From positions 459,244 to 514,271 of the forward strand of contig NZ_LBMK01000003.1 in the NCBI RefSeq assembly GCF_001005295.1: 55,028 nt of DNA, in the 5' to 3' direction. Shown one piece after another: positions 15,798 through 24,570 of this stretch. The number at the start of each line of letters is the position of its first letter. Position 1 is the stretch's first letter. The DNA comes from Streptomyces yangpuensis. Its GTDB lineage: Bacteria; Actinomycetota; Actinomycetes; Streptomycetales; Streptomycetaceae. The position numbers and the translations under genes were made by a program. A model generated the notes under the pieces. It did not search any database, was not told the origin of the DNA, and saw only the letters and a program-made list of their open reading frames with translations.

Positions 15798-16985
15798 TCA
15801 GCGAGCCAGCCGACCGAGGCGCTCAACCGCCTCTTCCAATACAACCGTCCTCTTGCAGAACGCCCAGCGGACCTGCGTGGCGCCGGCGGACTTGTCGTCG
15901 TAGAAGACGGAGTTGGGGATGGCGACGACCCCGCAGCGCTCGGGCAGGGCGCGGCAGAAGGCGAGGCCGTCCTTCTCGCCGAGGGGGGTGATGTCGGTGG
16001 TGATGAAGTAGGTGCCCTGCGGGCGGAAGACCTGGAAGCCGGCCGACGCGAGGCCGTCGGCGAGGATGTCGCGCTTGGCGGCGAGGTCGGCGCGGAAGGC
16101 GTCGTAGTAGGCGTCCGGCAGCTGCAGGGCCTCCGCGACGGCGTACTGGAAGGGGCCCGAGGAGACGTAGGTGAGGAACTGCTTCGCCGAGCGGACCGCG
16201 GAGACGAGCGCCGGCTGGGCGGTGACCCAGCCGACCTTCCATCCGGTGAACGAGAACGTCTTGCCCGCGCTGCCGATGGTGACCGTCCGCTCGCGCATGC
16301 CGGGGAAGCCCGCCAGGGGGAGGTGGGAGCCCTCGAAGACCAGGTGCTCGTACACCTCGTCCGTGACGACCAGCAGATCGCGCTCGACGGCCAGCGCGGC
16401 GATCGCCGTGAGCTCGTCCGCGGTCAGGACGGTGCCCGTCGGGTTGTGCGGGGTGTTCAGCAGGAGCAGCCGGGTGCGCGGGGTGACGGCGGCGCGCAGC
16501 TCGTCCAGGTCGAGGACGAAGCCGCCGTCGTGGGGGCGCAGGGTGACGGGGACGCGGGTGGCGCCGGCCATCGCGATGCACGCCGCGTAGGAGTCGTAGT
16601 ACGGCTCCAGGGCGATGACCTCGTCACCCGGCTCCAGGAGCGCGAGGAGGGAGGCGGCGATGGCCTCCGTGGCGCCCGCGGTGACGAGGACCTCGGTGTC
16701 GGGGTCGTGGCCGAGGCCGTAGAAGCGCTGCTGGTGCGCGGCGATCGCGGTGCGCAGCTCCGGGACGCCGGGCCCGGGAGGGTACTGGTTGCCGAGGCCC
16801 GTGAGGACCGCGCGGGAGGCGGCCTCGGCGATCTGCGCCGGGCCGTCGGTGTCGGGGAAGCCCTGGCCGAGGTTGATCGACCCGGTGCGGGCGGCCAGTG
16901 CCGACATCTCGGCGAAGATCGTGGTTGTGAAGGCCGCCAGCCGACGGTTCAGGAAGGGGCGGTCGCTGCTCACGGGTGCGCTCAT
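15798..16985 (-). CDS. class I/II PLP-dependent aminotransferase
   Basis: 395 residues from ATG 16985 (an in-frame ATG three codons upstream is the alternative). It has the fold-type I aminotransferase motifs INLGQGFPDTDGP, NQYPPGPGVPELR, NTPHNPTGTVL, TDEVYEHLVF and the PLP lysine in GSAGKTFSFTGWKVGW (about residue 242). The family includes N-succinyldiaminopimelate and kynurenine/glutamine-type aminotransferases, and the GQGFPD start is typical of the kynurenine-aminotransferase-like branch. The exact substrate cannot be fixed from sequence. Tryptophan degradation genes lie 8 kb away but are not in the same operon. Confidence 0.88.
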   Translation of the reverse strand: MSAPVSSDRPFLNRRLAAFTTTIFAEMSALAARTGSINLGQGFPDTDGPAQIAEAASRAVLTGLGNQYPPGPGVPELRTAIAAHQQRFYGLGHDPDTEVLVTAGATEAIAASLLALLEPGDEVIALEPYYDSYAACIAMAGATRVPVTLRPHDGGFVLDLDELRAAVTPRTRLLLLNTPHNPTGTVLTADELTAIAALAVERDLLVVTDEVYEHLVFEGSHLPLAGFPGMRERTVTIGSAGKTFSFTGWKVGWVTAQPALVSAVRSAKQFLTYVSSGPFQYAVAEALQLPDAYYDAFRADLAAKRDILADGLASAGFQVFRPQGTYFITTDITPLGEKDGLAFCRALPERCGVVAIPNSVFYDDKSAGATQVRWAFCKRTVVLEEAVERLGRLAR

Positions 16986-17120
16986 GGGCGCCATCCTGCG
17001 GGCAACCTCTGGACTTGCTCAAGTGTGCTTTGGGCCGTGCGGGCCGGGGGCATTCCCCCTTCACGCGGGACGCGGGGATCCCGCTCCCCGGGAGGACCGG
17101 GGCGTGAGAGAGGGGCGGAC

Positions 17121-17354
17121 ATGGAGTTCGTCTTGGTAGTGCTCGTGCTGTGTCTGGGGATCGCCTTCCTCTGGAGCCGGCTGGTCCGGCCCCGGTCCGT
17201 GCACGCTTCGCGTGCGAGCCGGCCGCGCCGCAGCAGGCGCAGCAGCAGGCGCAGCTGGTGGGCGGGGGACAGCGGCTCGGGGGGCTGCGGGTCGTCGTCC
17301 TCCTCCTGCAGCTCGTCCTCCTGCGGGGGTGGGGGGTGCGGCGGTGGCAGCTGA
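17121..17354 (+). CDS. tiny single-TM protein with Arg/Ser-rich and Cys/Gly/Ser-rich tail
   Basis: 77 residues from ATG 17121, with GAGAGGGG upstream. It has one hydrophobic segment (FVLVVLVLCLGIAFLW), a strongly basic stretch rich in Arg and Ser (about 23-46), and a tail made almost only of Ser, Cys and Gly with four regularly spaced cysteines, ending GGGGCGGGS. Cys/Gly-rich tails of this look occur at the end of several actinobacterial membrane protein families. It has no known function. It precedes the DUF2617/aminopropyltransferase genes on the same strand, but 334 bp away. Confidence 0.6.
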   Translation: MEFVLVVLVLCLGIAFLWSRLVRPRSVHASRASRPRRSRRSSRRSWWAGDSGSGGCGSSSSSCSSSSCGGGGCGGGS

Positions 17355-17463
17355 CGCGGTGCGTGGCACAGGGCGGCCGGCGCCGTCCTGACGCGGCGTC
17401 CGACGGTCCGTTTCCCGTCGGGCGCCCCGTGCGTCGTCCATGCATACCGACGCGCGGGACGCA

Positions 17464-17478
17464 ACGTGTTGAACACGT
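17464..17478. promoter_or_regulatory. 15-bp palindrome in the 17355-17688 gap (candidate operator)
   Basis: ACGTGTT-G-AACACGT is a perfect inverted repeat with a 1-bp centre. It lies in the 334-bp stretch upstream of DUF2617, which otherwise shows only A/T-richer promoter-like sequence around 17500-17560 and no gene. Confidence 0.4.
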
Positions 17479-17688
17479 GAACTGCCGAGCCCCCGGGGGG
17501 ATGTAAACCCCTTCAACTTGGGTAAAAACGCTGTGAGTGCCGTGCCTTTCATGATTCCCTCGGTTGAGTAGACCAGTCCTCGGACCTTCCGGGACTTCCT
17601 GTGGACCCGTGCCGGTTTCCCCCCACCCGTGCTTGCTACCGCTGGCGGGCCCCGGCCCATCTCCCTCGCGCGTTTGCGGAGCCGACTC

Positions 17689-18234
17689 ATGCTCACGACC
17701 CTCCAGACCTCATACACCGACACGCGTGCCGCCGATCTCGCCTGGGCCCTGGGTCGGGACCGGCTGCCCGCCCTGGCCGTACTGAACCTCGAACTTTCGG
17801 GTGCCAAGGTCGAGTTGCGCCTGCTCGGGGCCTCCCATCAGGTTCTGCTGGAGGAGCGGGACGTGCTCTGTTCGGAGACGGTCGCCTGCATGCCCGGCAG
17901 CAGTACGCCGCTGCCCCTGGGCGTCGCGAAGCGGGTGGGCGACTGGGAGTACGAGTTCGCGGCGCGGGTCGAGACCCTGTCCCGGGGATCCTTCGCGGGA
18001 CGGGCGCAGGAGCTGCTCGCACTGGTCGCAGATCACCCGAACGGACTGGCGGGGACGTTCCCGGGAAGCCCGCACGCCTTCACCGCCATGCTCGCCCAGC
18101 GGTACGAGGGCCAGGTGCGGTGGCGCACCTGGCACGCGTACCCGCAGGAAGGGCAGTTGGTGGCCACCCGGACCCGGGTCGGGCTCCCGATGGGCGCCGC
18201 GACGCCGCCTCTGGAATCGCCCGCACTGCTTTAG
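17689..18234 (+). CDS. DUF2617 family protein
   Basis: 181 residues from ATG 17689, with GCGGAG upstream. The sequence (SYTDTRAADLAWALGRD, FAARVETLSRGSFAGRAQEL, PNGLAGTFPGSPHAFTAM) is characteristic of DUF2617, an actinobacterial family of unknown function. In many Streptomyces genomes DUF2617 lies beside DUF350, DUF4247, DUF4178 and a spermidine-synthase-like gene. Here only the aminopropyltransferase neighbour is kept, 155 bp downstream. Confidence 0.85.
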   Translation: MLTTLQTSYTDTRAADLAWALGRDRLPALAVLNLELSGAKVELRLLGASHQVLLEERDVLCSETVACMPGSSTPLPLGVAKRVGDWEYEFAARVETLSRGSFAGRAQELLALVADHPNGLAGTFPGSPHAFTAMLAQRYEGQVRWRTWHAYPQEGQLVATRTRVGLPMGAATPPLESPALL

Positions 18235-18389
18235 GCCATGCGAGGGACAGGGCGACGGGTGTACGTGGCCGATCGGTGTTCCGTGGTGCGGGTTGCGCGA
18301 TGTGGTTACGCCAACTGGCCGAATCAGTGCGCCACTTGCACCCATGTGGGTGACCGGATGCGAGTGTGCGGTGACGTACGGTTCGCTTC

Positions 18390-20033
18390 ATGATCGACCG
18401 TTCCGTCCCGCGCCGGGTCCTCCCGGCTCCGGAGCCGGGAGGCGCCGCGGCCGTCCCGGCCGCCCTGCCCGTACGGCCCCGGACCGGCCGACTCCTCGTC
18501 CTGGCCACCGTGTTCGTCTGCGCCGCCTGCGGGCTCGTGTACGAGCTGGAGCTCCTCGCCCTGGGCACCTACCTCATCGGCGACTCCGTCACCCAGGCGT
18601 CGATCGTGCTGTCCGTCATGGTCTTCGCCATGGGCGTCGGCTCCCTGCTCGCCAAACGCCTGCGGCACCGGCCCGCCCTCGGCTTCGCCGTCATCGAGGC
18701 CGGGCTCGCCCTCCTCGGAGGCCTCTCCGCCATGGCGCTGTACGCGAGTTTCGCCTGGCTGGGCGAGTCCCGTCCCGCGCTCGTCGCGTTCTCCTTCGCC
18801 ATCGGCATGCTCATCGGGGCGGAGATCCCGCTGCTGATGGTCCTCATCCAGCGCATCCGCAGACAGGACGCGGGCGGCGCGGTCGCCGACCTGTTCGCCG
18901 CCGACTACGTGGGCGCCCTCGTCGGCGGCCTCGCCTTCCCCTTCCTGCTGCTGCCGATGCTCGGCCAGCTCACCGGCGCCATGGTCACCGGCACCGTCAA
19001 CGCCGTCGTCGGCGGCGGGCTGGTCCTGTGGCTCTTCCGCCACGACCTGAGCAGGCGCTGTCGCTGGCTGCTCGTCGCCGTGAACCTCGCCGTCCTCGTC
19101 GTGCTGGCCTCCGCGACCGTCCTCGCCGACGACTTCGAACGGGTCGCCCGGCGCGCCGTCTACGGTTCCGAGGTGCGCGTCGCCGTCCAGACCGGGGTGC
19201 AGGAACTGGTGCTCACCGGCCCCGCGACCGGCTCCCCGCGCTCCCTCGACCTGTACCTCGACGGCCGCCTGCGGGTCAGCGGCTACGACGAGCACCGCTA
19301 CCACGAGGCCCTGGTCCACCCCGCGATGACCGGCCCGCACGCCCGGGTCCTGGTCCTCGGCGGCGGTGACGGGCTCGCCGCCCGCGAGGTGCTCCGCTAC
19401 CGGGACGTCGCCTCCGTCACCGTCGTCGAGGTCGACCCCGGCGTGGCCCGCCTCGCCCGCACCGATCCCATGCTCTCCGCGCTCAACGCCGGCGTGTACG
19501 CCGATCCGCGCCTGGCCGTCGTCCACCAGGACGCCTTCCGCTGGCTGCGCGGGCCCGCCGCGAACGACCGCTTCGACGTGATCGTCTCCGACCTCCCCGA
19601 CCCCGGCATCACCCCCAGCACGAAGCTGTACTCGCAGGAGTTCTACGGGCTGGCCGCGCGGGCCCTGGCCCCCGGCGGCCGGATGGCCGTGCACGCCGGA
19701 CCGCTGGCCACGCGCCCCCGTACGTACTGGACCGTCGACTCCACGCTGCGCGCGGCCGGGCTGCGCACCGCCCCCTACAGCGCGGGCGGCCGCCTCACGG
19801 GCTTCGCCGCCGGACCCGACCGCACCCCCCTCGGGGGGACCGGCGAGCCGCCCCGGGACTGGGGCTTCGTCCTCGCCGCCCGCGACCAGGAACCCCGGCT
19901 GCGCGTGGACCATGCGACGCCCGCGCTGCGCTCACTGACGACCGGCTCCCTCCAGGACGCGGCGCGCGACGCCGAACGCTTCCGGATGAACGGACTTCCG
20001 CCGTCGACGCTGCCGCATCCGCGGTATTCGTGA
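18390..20033 (+). CDS. speE: membrane-fused polyamine aminopropyltransferase (spermidine synthase-like)
   Basis: 547 residues. The first ~235 residues contain about six to seven membrane segments (from LLVLATVFVCAACGLVYELELL), and the rest is a spermidine-synthase fold. Motifs include DLYLDGRLRVSGYDEHRYHE, the dcSAM-binding VLVLGGGDGLAAREVL with VVEVDP after it, and DVIVSDLPDPGITPSTKLYS. Such fusions are widespread in actinobacteria; whether they make spermidine or a related product is not established. There is no clear Shine-Dalgarno sequence before ATG 18390. It is followed 32 bases later by the CoxG-like gene. Confidence 0.88.
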   Translation: MIDRSVPRRVLPAPEPGGAAAVPAALPVRPRTGRLLVLATVFVCAACGLVYELELLALGTYLIGDSVTQASIVLSVMVFAMGVGSLLAKRLRHRPALGFAVIEAGLALLGGLSAMALYASFAWLGESRPALVAFSFAIGMLIGAEIPLLMVLIQRIRRQDAGGAVADLFAADYVGALVGGLAFPFLLLPMLGQLTGAMVTGTVNAVVGGGLVLWLFRHDLSRRCRWLLVAVNLAVLVVLASATVLADDFERVARRAVYGSEVRVAVQTGVQELVLTGPATGSPRSLDLYLDGRLRVSGYDEHRYHEALVHPAMTGPHARVLVLGGGDGLAAREVLRYRDVASVTVVEVDPGVARLARTDPMLSALNAGVYADPRLAVVHQDAFRWLRGPAANDRFDVIVSDLPDPGITPSTKLYSQEFYGLAARALAPGGRMAVHAGPLATRPRTYWTVDSTLRAAGLRTAPYSAGGRLTGFAAGPDRTPLGGTGEPPRDWGFVLAARDQEPRLRVDHATPALRSLTTGSLQDAARDAERFRMNGLPPSTLPHPRYS

Positions 20034-20065
20034 CCCGGTGCGGTCCAGGCCGTAGGCTCGACCGC

Positions 20066-20929
20066 ATGGAGCATCAGGTGTTCGTCCCGGTACCGGCAGA
20101 CGACCTCCGCGCCGTGCTGCGCGACCCCGCACGGGTGGCCCGGTGCGTGCCGGGACTCCAGCAGGACGCGGACACGGGCGTCGGCCCGCTCTCCGGGCGG
20201 CTCAAGGTGCGGGCCGGCGGGAGCACGGTGACCTACCGGGGTTCCGCGGCCGTCATCGAGCAGGACCCCGGCCACTTCACCATTGAGGGTGAGGGCACGG
20301 AGGTACGCGGCAGCGGCACCGTGAAGTTCTCGCTCGACCTGCGTCTGACCCCGGCCCCGGACGGGACCCGGCTGGACGTCACCGCCCACGCCACCGCCGA
20401 CGGGCGAGCCGCCGCCTTCGCCCCCGAGGCCGCGGCCACCGCCCTGCGCAGGCTGCTCGACCGGGCCGCGGGCCGGCTGGCCGCCGGGTCCGCGATCGGC
20501 GACCCCGTCGCCGAGGCCGAGGACGCGGCGGAGAACGAGGAGTCCCAGGCCGAGGACGCCGGCGGCCCGGCGGGGCCGGACGACGACGTCACCGAGGTCA
20601 GTGCCACGGTCTTCGAGACCGAGGTACCGCCCCCGTCCCTGGACCCGTCCCTGGACCCCTCCCTGGACCCGTTCCTGGCCGGCGGTTTCGAGGACCTCGA
20701 CGCGGCCGGAGCCGCACGGCCTCCGGCCGAGGCCGCCCACGCCCGCCGCACCATGATCGGCCGCAGCGCCGAGGAGGTGGACCACGCGCCCCCGCGCGGC
20801 CGGTACGCCCCGGTACCCGCGCCGACCGCGACCGCCACCGGCGACAGCATGCGCTGGATCGCCCCGGCCGCGGCGCTCGCGATCGCCTCGGCCGTCGTCA
20901 TCGGCCGGGCCCTGCGCCGCCGCCGCTGA
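20066..20929 (+). CDS. CoxG/SRPBCC-domain membrane-anchored protein
   Basis: 287 residues from ATG 20066. The N-terminal ~150 residues form a CoxG-like SRPBCC ligand-binding domain (FVPVPADDLRAVLRDPARVARCVPG, GRLKVRAGGSTVTYRGSA). An acidic, disordered linker contains the triple repeat PSLDPSLDPSLDP, and one C-terminal membrane helix (IAPAAALAIASAVVIGRAL) is followed by RRRR, so the domain should face the cytoplasm. CoxG relatives help maturation or anchoring of molybdenum hydroxylases, but none is encoded here, so the role is open. Confidence 0.82.
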   Translation: MEHQVFVPVPADDLRAVLRDPARVARCVPGLQQDADTGVGPLSGRLKVRAGGSTVTYRGSAAVIEQDPGHFTIEGEGTEVRGSGTVKFSLDLRLTPAPDGTRLDVTAHATADGRAAAFAPEAAATALRRLLDRAAGRLAAGSAIGDPVAEAEDAAENEESQAEDAGGPAGPDDDVTEVSATVFETEVPPPSLDPSLDPSLDPFLAGGFEDLDAAGAARPPAEAAHARRTMIGRSAEEVDHAPPRGRYAPVPAPTATATGDSMRWIAPAAALAIASAVVIGRALRRRR

Positions 20930-20980
20930 CCTGCGCCCTCGGCCCCCTCGATCGACAAGACACCCCCTAGTGTCGACCGC

Positions 20981-21763
20981 ATGAGTACGCAACTGAGTGC
21001 CGGCGGCACCGAGGTGACTGTCGACCAGGAGAACGGCTGCCGGATCGGCAGTCTGCGCATCGACGGGACCGAGCTGCTGCGCCAGGGGCCGCGGTACGGA
21101 TCGTTCCCGATGGTGCCGTGGTGCGGCCGGATGAAGGACGGCCGCTTCCACAACGGTGCGACCGTGCACCAGATGCCCCTCGACCACCCGCCGCACGCCC
21201 TCCACGGCTTCGGCCGTGACGCGCGGTGGCGGCCGGCCGGCGCCACCGCCACCGAGGCCGCCTTCACCTACGACCTTGTCGACCCGTGGCCGACCCCCGG
21301 CCGGGTCACGCAGGTCGTCACGCTCACCGAGGACTCGCTGACCCTCACCATGGGCGTCGAGACGTACGGGGACTCCTTCCCGGCCCAGGCAGGCTGGCAC
21401 CCCTGGTTCCTGCGCAACCTCGGCGGCCAGGACGTGGAGATCTCCTTCGACCCCGCCTGGCAGGAGGAGCGCGGCGCCGACCACCTCCCCACCGGCCACC
21501 GCATCGACCCGAAGCCCGGCCCCTGGGACGACTGCTTCGGCATGCCCGACGGGGTCGACGTCACCCTCACCTGGCCCGGCGCCCTGGAACTGCGCATCAC
21601 CAGCAGGTCCGAATGGGTGGTCGTCTACGACCAGGAGGACGAGGCCGTCTGCGTCGAGCCGCAGTCGGGCCCGCCGAACGGGATCAACACCGCTCCGCGC
21701 CTGGTCACCCCCGTCGACCCGCTGGAGGTCTCCACGACCTGGACCTGGCGGCGGCTCGCCTAG
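20981..21763 (+). CDS. aldose 1-epimerase family protein
   Basis: A 260-residue galactose-mutarotase-fold protein. The expected acid/base histidines lie in HALHGFGRDARW and AGWHPWFLRN, and the catalytic glutamate in VCVEPQSGPPNG. These proteins interconvert sugar anomers; the substrate may be a hexose or hexose phosphate. It follows the CoxG-like gene by 51 bases and precedes pyrE by 21 bases, so an operon with pyrE is likely. Confidence 0.88.
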   Translation: MSTQLSAGGTEVTVDQENGCRIGSLRIDGTELLRQGPRYGSFPMVPWCGRMKDGRFHNGATVHQMPLDHPPHALHGFGRDARWRPAGATATEAAFTYDLVDPWPTPGRVTQVVTLTEDSLTLTMGVETYGDSFPAQAGWHPWFLRNLGGQDVEISFDPAWQEERGADHLPTGHRIDPKPGPWDDCFGMPDGVDVTLTWPGALELRITSRSEWVVVYDQEDEAVCVEPQSGPPNGINTAPRLVTPVDPLEVSTTWTWRRLA

Positions 21764-21784
21764 CCCGCAACTAAGCTCGTCGGC

Positions 21785-22348
21785 ATGAGTGACGTCAACG
21801 AAGTACCGCCGTCAGGCACACGCGATGCGCTTCTGCAGCAGATCAAGGACAAGGCCGTCGTGCACGGCAAGGTGATCCTGTCCTCCGGCCGGGAGGCCGA
21901 CTACTACATCGACCTCCGCCGGATCACCCTCGACGGCGAGGCGGCCCCGCTGGTCGGCCAGGTCATGCTCGACCTCACCGCCGAGCTCGACTTCGACTGC
22001 GTCGGCGGCCTGACCCTCGGCGCCGACCCGGTCGCCACCTCGATGCTGCACGCCTCCGCCGCGCGCGGTCAGCGCCTGGACGCCTTCGTCGTCCGCAAGG
22101 CGCAGAAGGCGCACGGCATGCAGCGCCGCATCGAGGGCACCGACGTGAAGGGCAAGCGCTGCCTGGTGGTAGAGGACACCTCGACCACCGGCGGTTCCCC
22201 GCTGACCGCCGTGGAGGCCGTCCGCGAGGCCGGCGGCGAGGTCGTCGCCGTCGCCACGATCGTCGACCGTGGTGCGGCCGACGCGATTGCCGAGGCGGGC
22301 CTGCAGTACCTCACCGGCTACCGCCTCGAGGACCTCGGCCTGTCCTGA
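21785..22348 (+). CDS. pyrE: orotate phosphoribosyltransferase
   Basis: A 187-residue enzyme that makes OMP from orotate and PRPP in de novo pyrimidine synthesis. ILSSGREADYYIDLRR is the N-terminal substrate loop, and CLVVEDTSTTGGSPLTAVEA is the PRPP-binding motif. The length is normal. It is followed by the palindrome carrying parS, which also could form a terminator hairpin. Confidence 0.96.
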   Translation: MSDVNEVPPSGTRDALLQQIKDKAVVHGKVILSSGREADYYIDLRRITLDGEAAPLVGQVMLDLTAELDFDCVGGLTLGADPVATSMLHASAARGQRLDAFVVRKAQKAHGMQRRIEGTDVKGKRCLVVEDTSTTGGSPLTAVEAVREAGGEVVAVATIVDRGAADAIAEAGLQYLTGYRLEDLGLS

Positions 22349-22420
22349 CCGGCCACTGCGACATCTGGTGACATAGGTCCTCGGTCGCCGGTGAGGTGGC
22401 CCTGACCTGGCCTTTCCCTG

Positions 22421-22456
22421 CGGCCCGGGATGTTTCACGTGAAACATCCCGGGCCG
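22421..22456. promoter_or_regulatory. parS: parS centromere site inside a 36-bp perfect palindrome
   Basis: TGTTTCACGTGAAACA (22431-22446) contains the 14-bp Streptomyces parS consensus GTTTCACGTGAAAC exactly. The symmetry extends ten more bases on each side, giving a perfect 36-bp palindrome between pyrE and fba. ParB is expected to load here for chromosome segregation. The extended arms would also make an RNA hairpin that could terminate pyrE. Confidence 0.93.
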
Positions 22457-22586
22457 TTCGCCCACCACGTGAGACCGGCGGGCTGGACCCTTGCGCGGAG
22501 TCTGGAAAGATAAGCGCGACGATGACGTCGCCCCCAGGTCAGGGCCCGTAATAAGCACACTCCCCGCACATCCAAGGAGCGGACAG

Positions 22587-23609
22587 ATGCCCATCGCAAC
22601 CCCCGAGGTCTACAACGAGATGCTCGACCGGGCGAAGGCAGGCAAGTTCGCCTACCCGGCCATCAACGTGACCTCGTCCCAGACCCTGCACGCCGCGCTG
22701 CGGGGCTTCGCGGAGGCCGAGAGCGACGGCATCATCCAGATCTCCACCGGTGGTGCGGAGTTCCTGGGTGGCCAGCACAACAAGGACATGGTCACCGGCG
22801 CGGTCGCCCTGGCGGAGTTCGCGCACATCGTCGCCGCCAAGTACGACATCACCGTCGCCCTGCACACGGACCACTGCCCCAAGGACAAGCTGGACGGCTA
22901 CGTACGTCCGCTCCTGGACATCTCCGCCGAGCGCGTCGCCCGCGGTCTGAACCCGCTCTTCCAGTCGCACATGTGGGACGGCTCCGCCGAGACCCTGGCC
23001 GACAACCTGGCCATCGGCCAGGAGCTGCTCGCCAAGGCCGTCGCGGCGAAGATCATCCTTGAGGTCGAGATCACCCCGACCGGCGGCGAGGAGGACGGCG
23101 TCAGCCACGAGATCAACGACGAGCTCTACACCACGGTCGAGGACGCGATCCGTACCGCCGAGGCGCTGGGCCTGGGCGAGAAGGGCCGCTACCTGCTGGC
23201 CGCCTCCTTCGGCAACGTCCACGGCGTCTACAAGCCGGGCAACGTCGTCCTGCGCCCCGAGCTCCTCAAGGACCTCCAGGCCGGCGTGGCGGAGAAGTTC
23301 GGCAAGGCCTCGCCGTTCGACTTCGTCTTCCACGGCGGTTCGGGCTCCACGGCCGAGGAGATCGCCACTGCGCTGGAGAACGGCGTCGTGAAGATGAACC
23401 TGGACACCGACACCCAGTACGCCTTCACCCGCCCGGTCGTGGACCACATGTTCACCAACTACGCGGGTGTCCTGAAGGTGGACGGCGAGGTCGGCACCAA
23501 GTCGAAGTACGACCCGCGCACCTGGGGCAAGGCCGCCGAGGCCGGCATGGCCGCGCGTGTCGTCGAGGCGTGCGCGAACCTGCGCTCCGCCGGCACCCGT
23601 ATCAAGTAG
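22587..23609 (+). CDS. fba: class II fructose-bisphosphate aldolase
   Basis: A 340-residue zinc enzyme of glycolysis and gluconeogenesis that splits fructose 1,6-bisphosphate. Motifs include YPAINVTSSQTLHAAL, the metal/substrate region VALHTDHCPKD, EVEITPTGGEEDGVSHE, and FVFHGGSGSTAEEI with VKMNLDTDTQYAFTR. The ATG at 22587 follows AAGGAG. The length is typical of the actinobacterial/proteobacterial class IIA enzyme. Confidence 0.97.
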   Translation: MPIATPEVYNEMLDRAKAGKFAYPAINVTSSQTLHAALRGFAEAESDGIIQISTGGAEFLGGQHNKDMVTGAVALAEFAHIVAAKYDITVALHTDHCPKDKLDGYVRPLLDISAERVARGLNPLFQSHMWDGSAETLADNLAIGQELLAKAVAAKIILEVEITPTGGEEDGVSHEINDELYTTVEDAIRTAEALGLGEKGRYLLAASFGNVHGVYKPGNVVLRPELLKDLQAGVAEKFGKASPFDFVFHGGSGSTAEEIATALENGVVKMNLDTDTQYAFTRPVVDHMFTNYAGVLKVDGEVGTKSKYDPRTWGKAAEAGMAARVVEACANLRSAGTRIK

Positions 23610-23641
23610 TCGGCCGCCGCGGTCGCGGCAGCAGACGCACA

Positions 23642-23683
23642 GGAGGGCCCGGCCCCCGTCCCACGACGGAGGCCGGGCCCTCC
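23642..23683 (+). terminator. terminator of fba
   Basis: GGAGGGCCCGGCC (23642-23654) pairs with GGCCGGGCCCTCC (23671-23683). An inner CGTC/GACG pair extends the stem. It lies 32 bases after the fba stop. Confidence 0.9.
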
Positions 23684-23990
23684 GGCATTCACCGAAGCCG
23701 CTGGACGCCGGCCGCCCGTTCCCGCCGCCGGGCCGGTGCCCGGCTGGTCGACCAGTGACACCAGGGCGGCGCGGGCGTCGGTACCGGCGGCGGGATCACC
23801 GCGTCCGGCGGTGCCGGGGCCGGCCGGGCCGGGAGCCGGCCCGACCGCGGCCGACCCGGACCGCGACAGGGTGCCGACCGGTCCGGGGTATCCCCCGGAC
23901 CGGGGCCGCCCCGGCCGGGGCCGACCCGGCCGGGGCGGCCAGGGGGAGACGGCGGGTTTTGCGGATCACCGCACCCGGCAGACTGGGGGC
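23684..23990. other. GC-rich intergenic stretch without a recognisable gene
   Basis: This 307-bp stretch after the fba terminator is rich in CCGG/GGCC tracts, especially 23800-23940. Open frames through it encode only Pro/Gly/Arg/Asp low complexity. I see no gene and no clear promoter beyond what must drive the gene at 23991. Confidence 0.5.
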
Positions 23991-24404
23991 ATGTCCATTC
24001 ACCAGAACCTTCTCGGGGGCCCCGCCCCCACCCACCTCCCGGACGAGCCCGGCCGCGAGGCCATCGCCGCCGGCACCCCGGCCGTCGAGGTGGCCGCCGC
24101 GCACCCCACCTCCTCCCTCGCCTGGGCGGTCCTCGCCGACGAGGCCTTCGCCGCCGGCAGCACGGTGGAGTCGTACGCCTACGCCCGTACGGGCTACCAC
24201 CGCGGTCTCGACGCGCTGCGCCGCGCCGGGTGGAAGGGCCACGGCCCGGTCCCGTGGGAGCACGAGCCGAACCGCGGTTTCCTGCGCGCCCTGCACGCCC
24301 TGGCCCGCGCGGCCGAGGCCATCGGCGAGAAGGAGGAGTACGAGCGCTGCACGACCTTCCTGCGCGACTCCTCCCCGACGGCCGCGGACACGCTGAGCAC
24401 CTGA
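23991..24404 (+). CDS. DUF3151 domain-containing protein
   Basis: 137 residues from ATG 23991. The sequence (NLLGGPAPTHLPDEP, SSLAWAVLADEAFAAG, SYAYARTGYHRGLDALRRAGWKG, VPWEHEPNRGFLRALHALARAA) is that of DUF3151, a highly conserved actinobacterial family of unknown function with a TPR-like helical look. It commonly sits close to fba and the kyn genes in Streptomyces. Confidence 0.9.
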   Translation: MSIHQNLLGGPAPTHLPDEPGREAIAAGTPAVEVAAAHPTSSLAWAVLADEAFAAGSTVESYAYARTGYHRGLDALRRAGWKGHGPVPWEHEPNRGFLRALHALARAAEAIGEKEEYERCTTFLRDSSPTAADTLST

Positions 24405-24420
24405 GGCCGTACAGCGGGGA

Positions 24421-24454
24421 GTGACGCGCGGACATGTCATGTGGTCTGCGTCAC
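24421..24454. promoter_or_regulatory. nested interrupted palindrome upstream of kynA
   Basis: GTGACGC (24421-24427) and GCGTCAC (24448-24454) flank ACATG-T-CATGT (24432-24442), and both pairs share nearly the same centre. It could be a regulator-binding site for the kyn operon or a weak hairpin after DUF3151. Confidence 0.4.
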
Positions 24455-24570
24455 TCCCTGCTGGAGCGCCGGCGCGACGGGGTCCTATGATGCGGGCAGG
24501 GGACCGGGGCTCCACTCACCTCACGGAAGGAGCGGACCGCTACCCGGAAGCACGTGTCGAGGAGACAGCG

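Noticed and set aside
23736..23990. Extension of the DUF3151 frame upstream into the GC-rich gap
   Set aside because: It encodes only Pro/Gly/Arg/Asp low complexity, and the family starts at the ATG at 23991.
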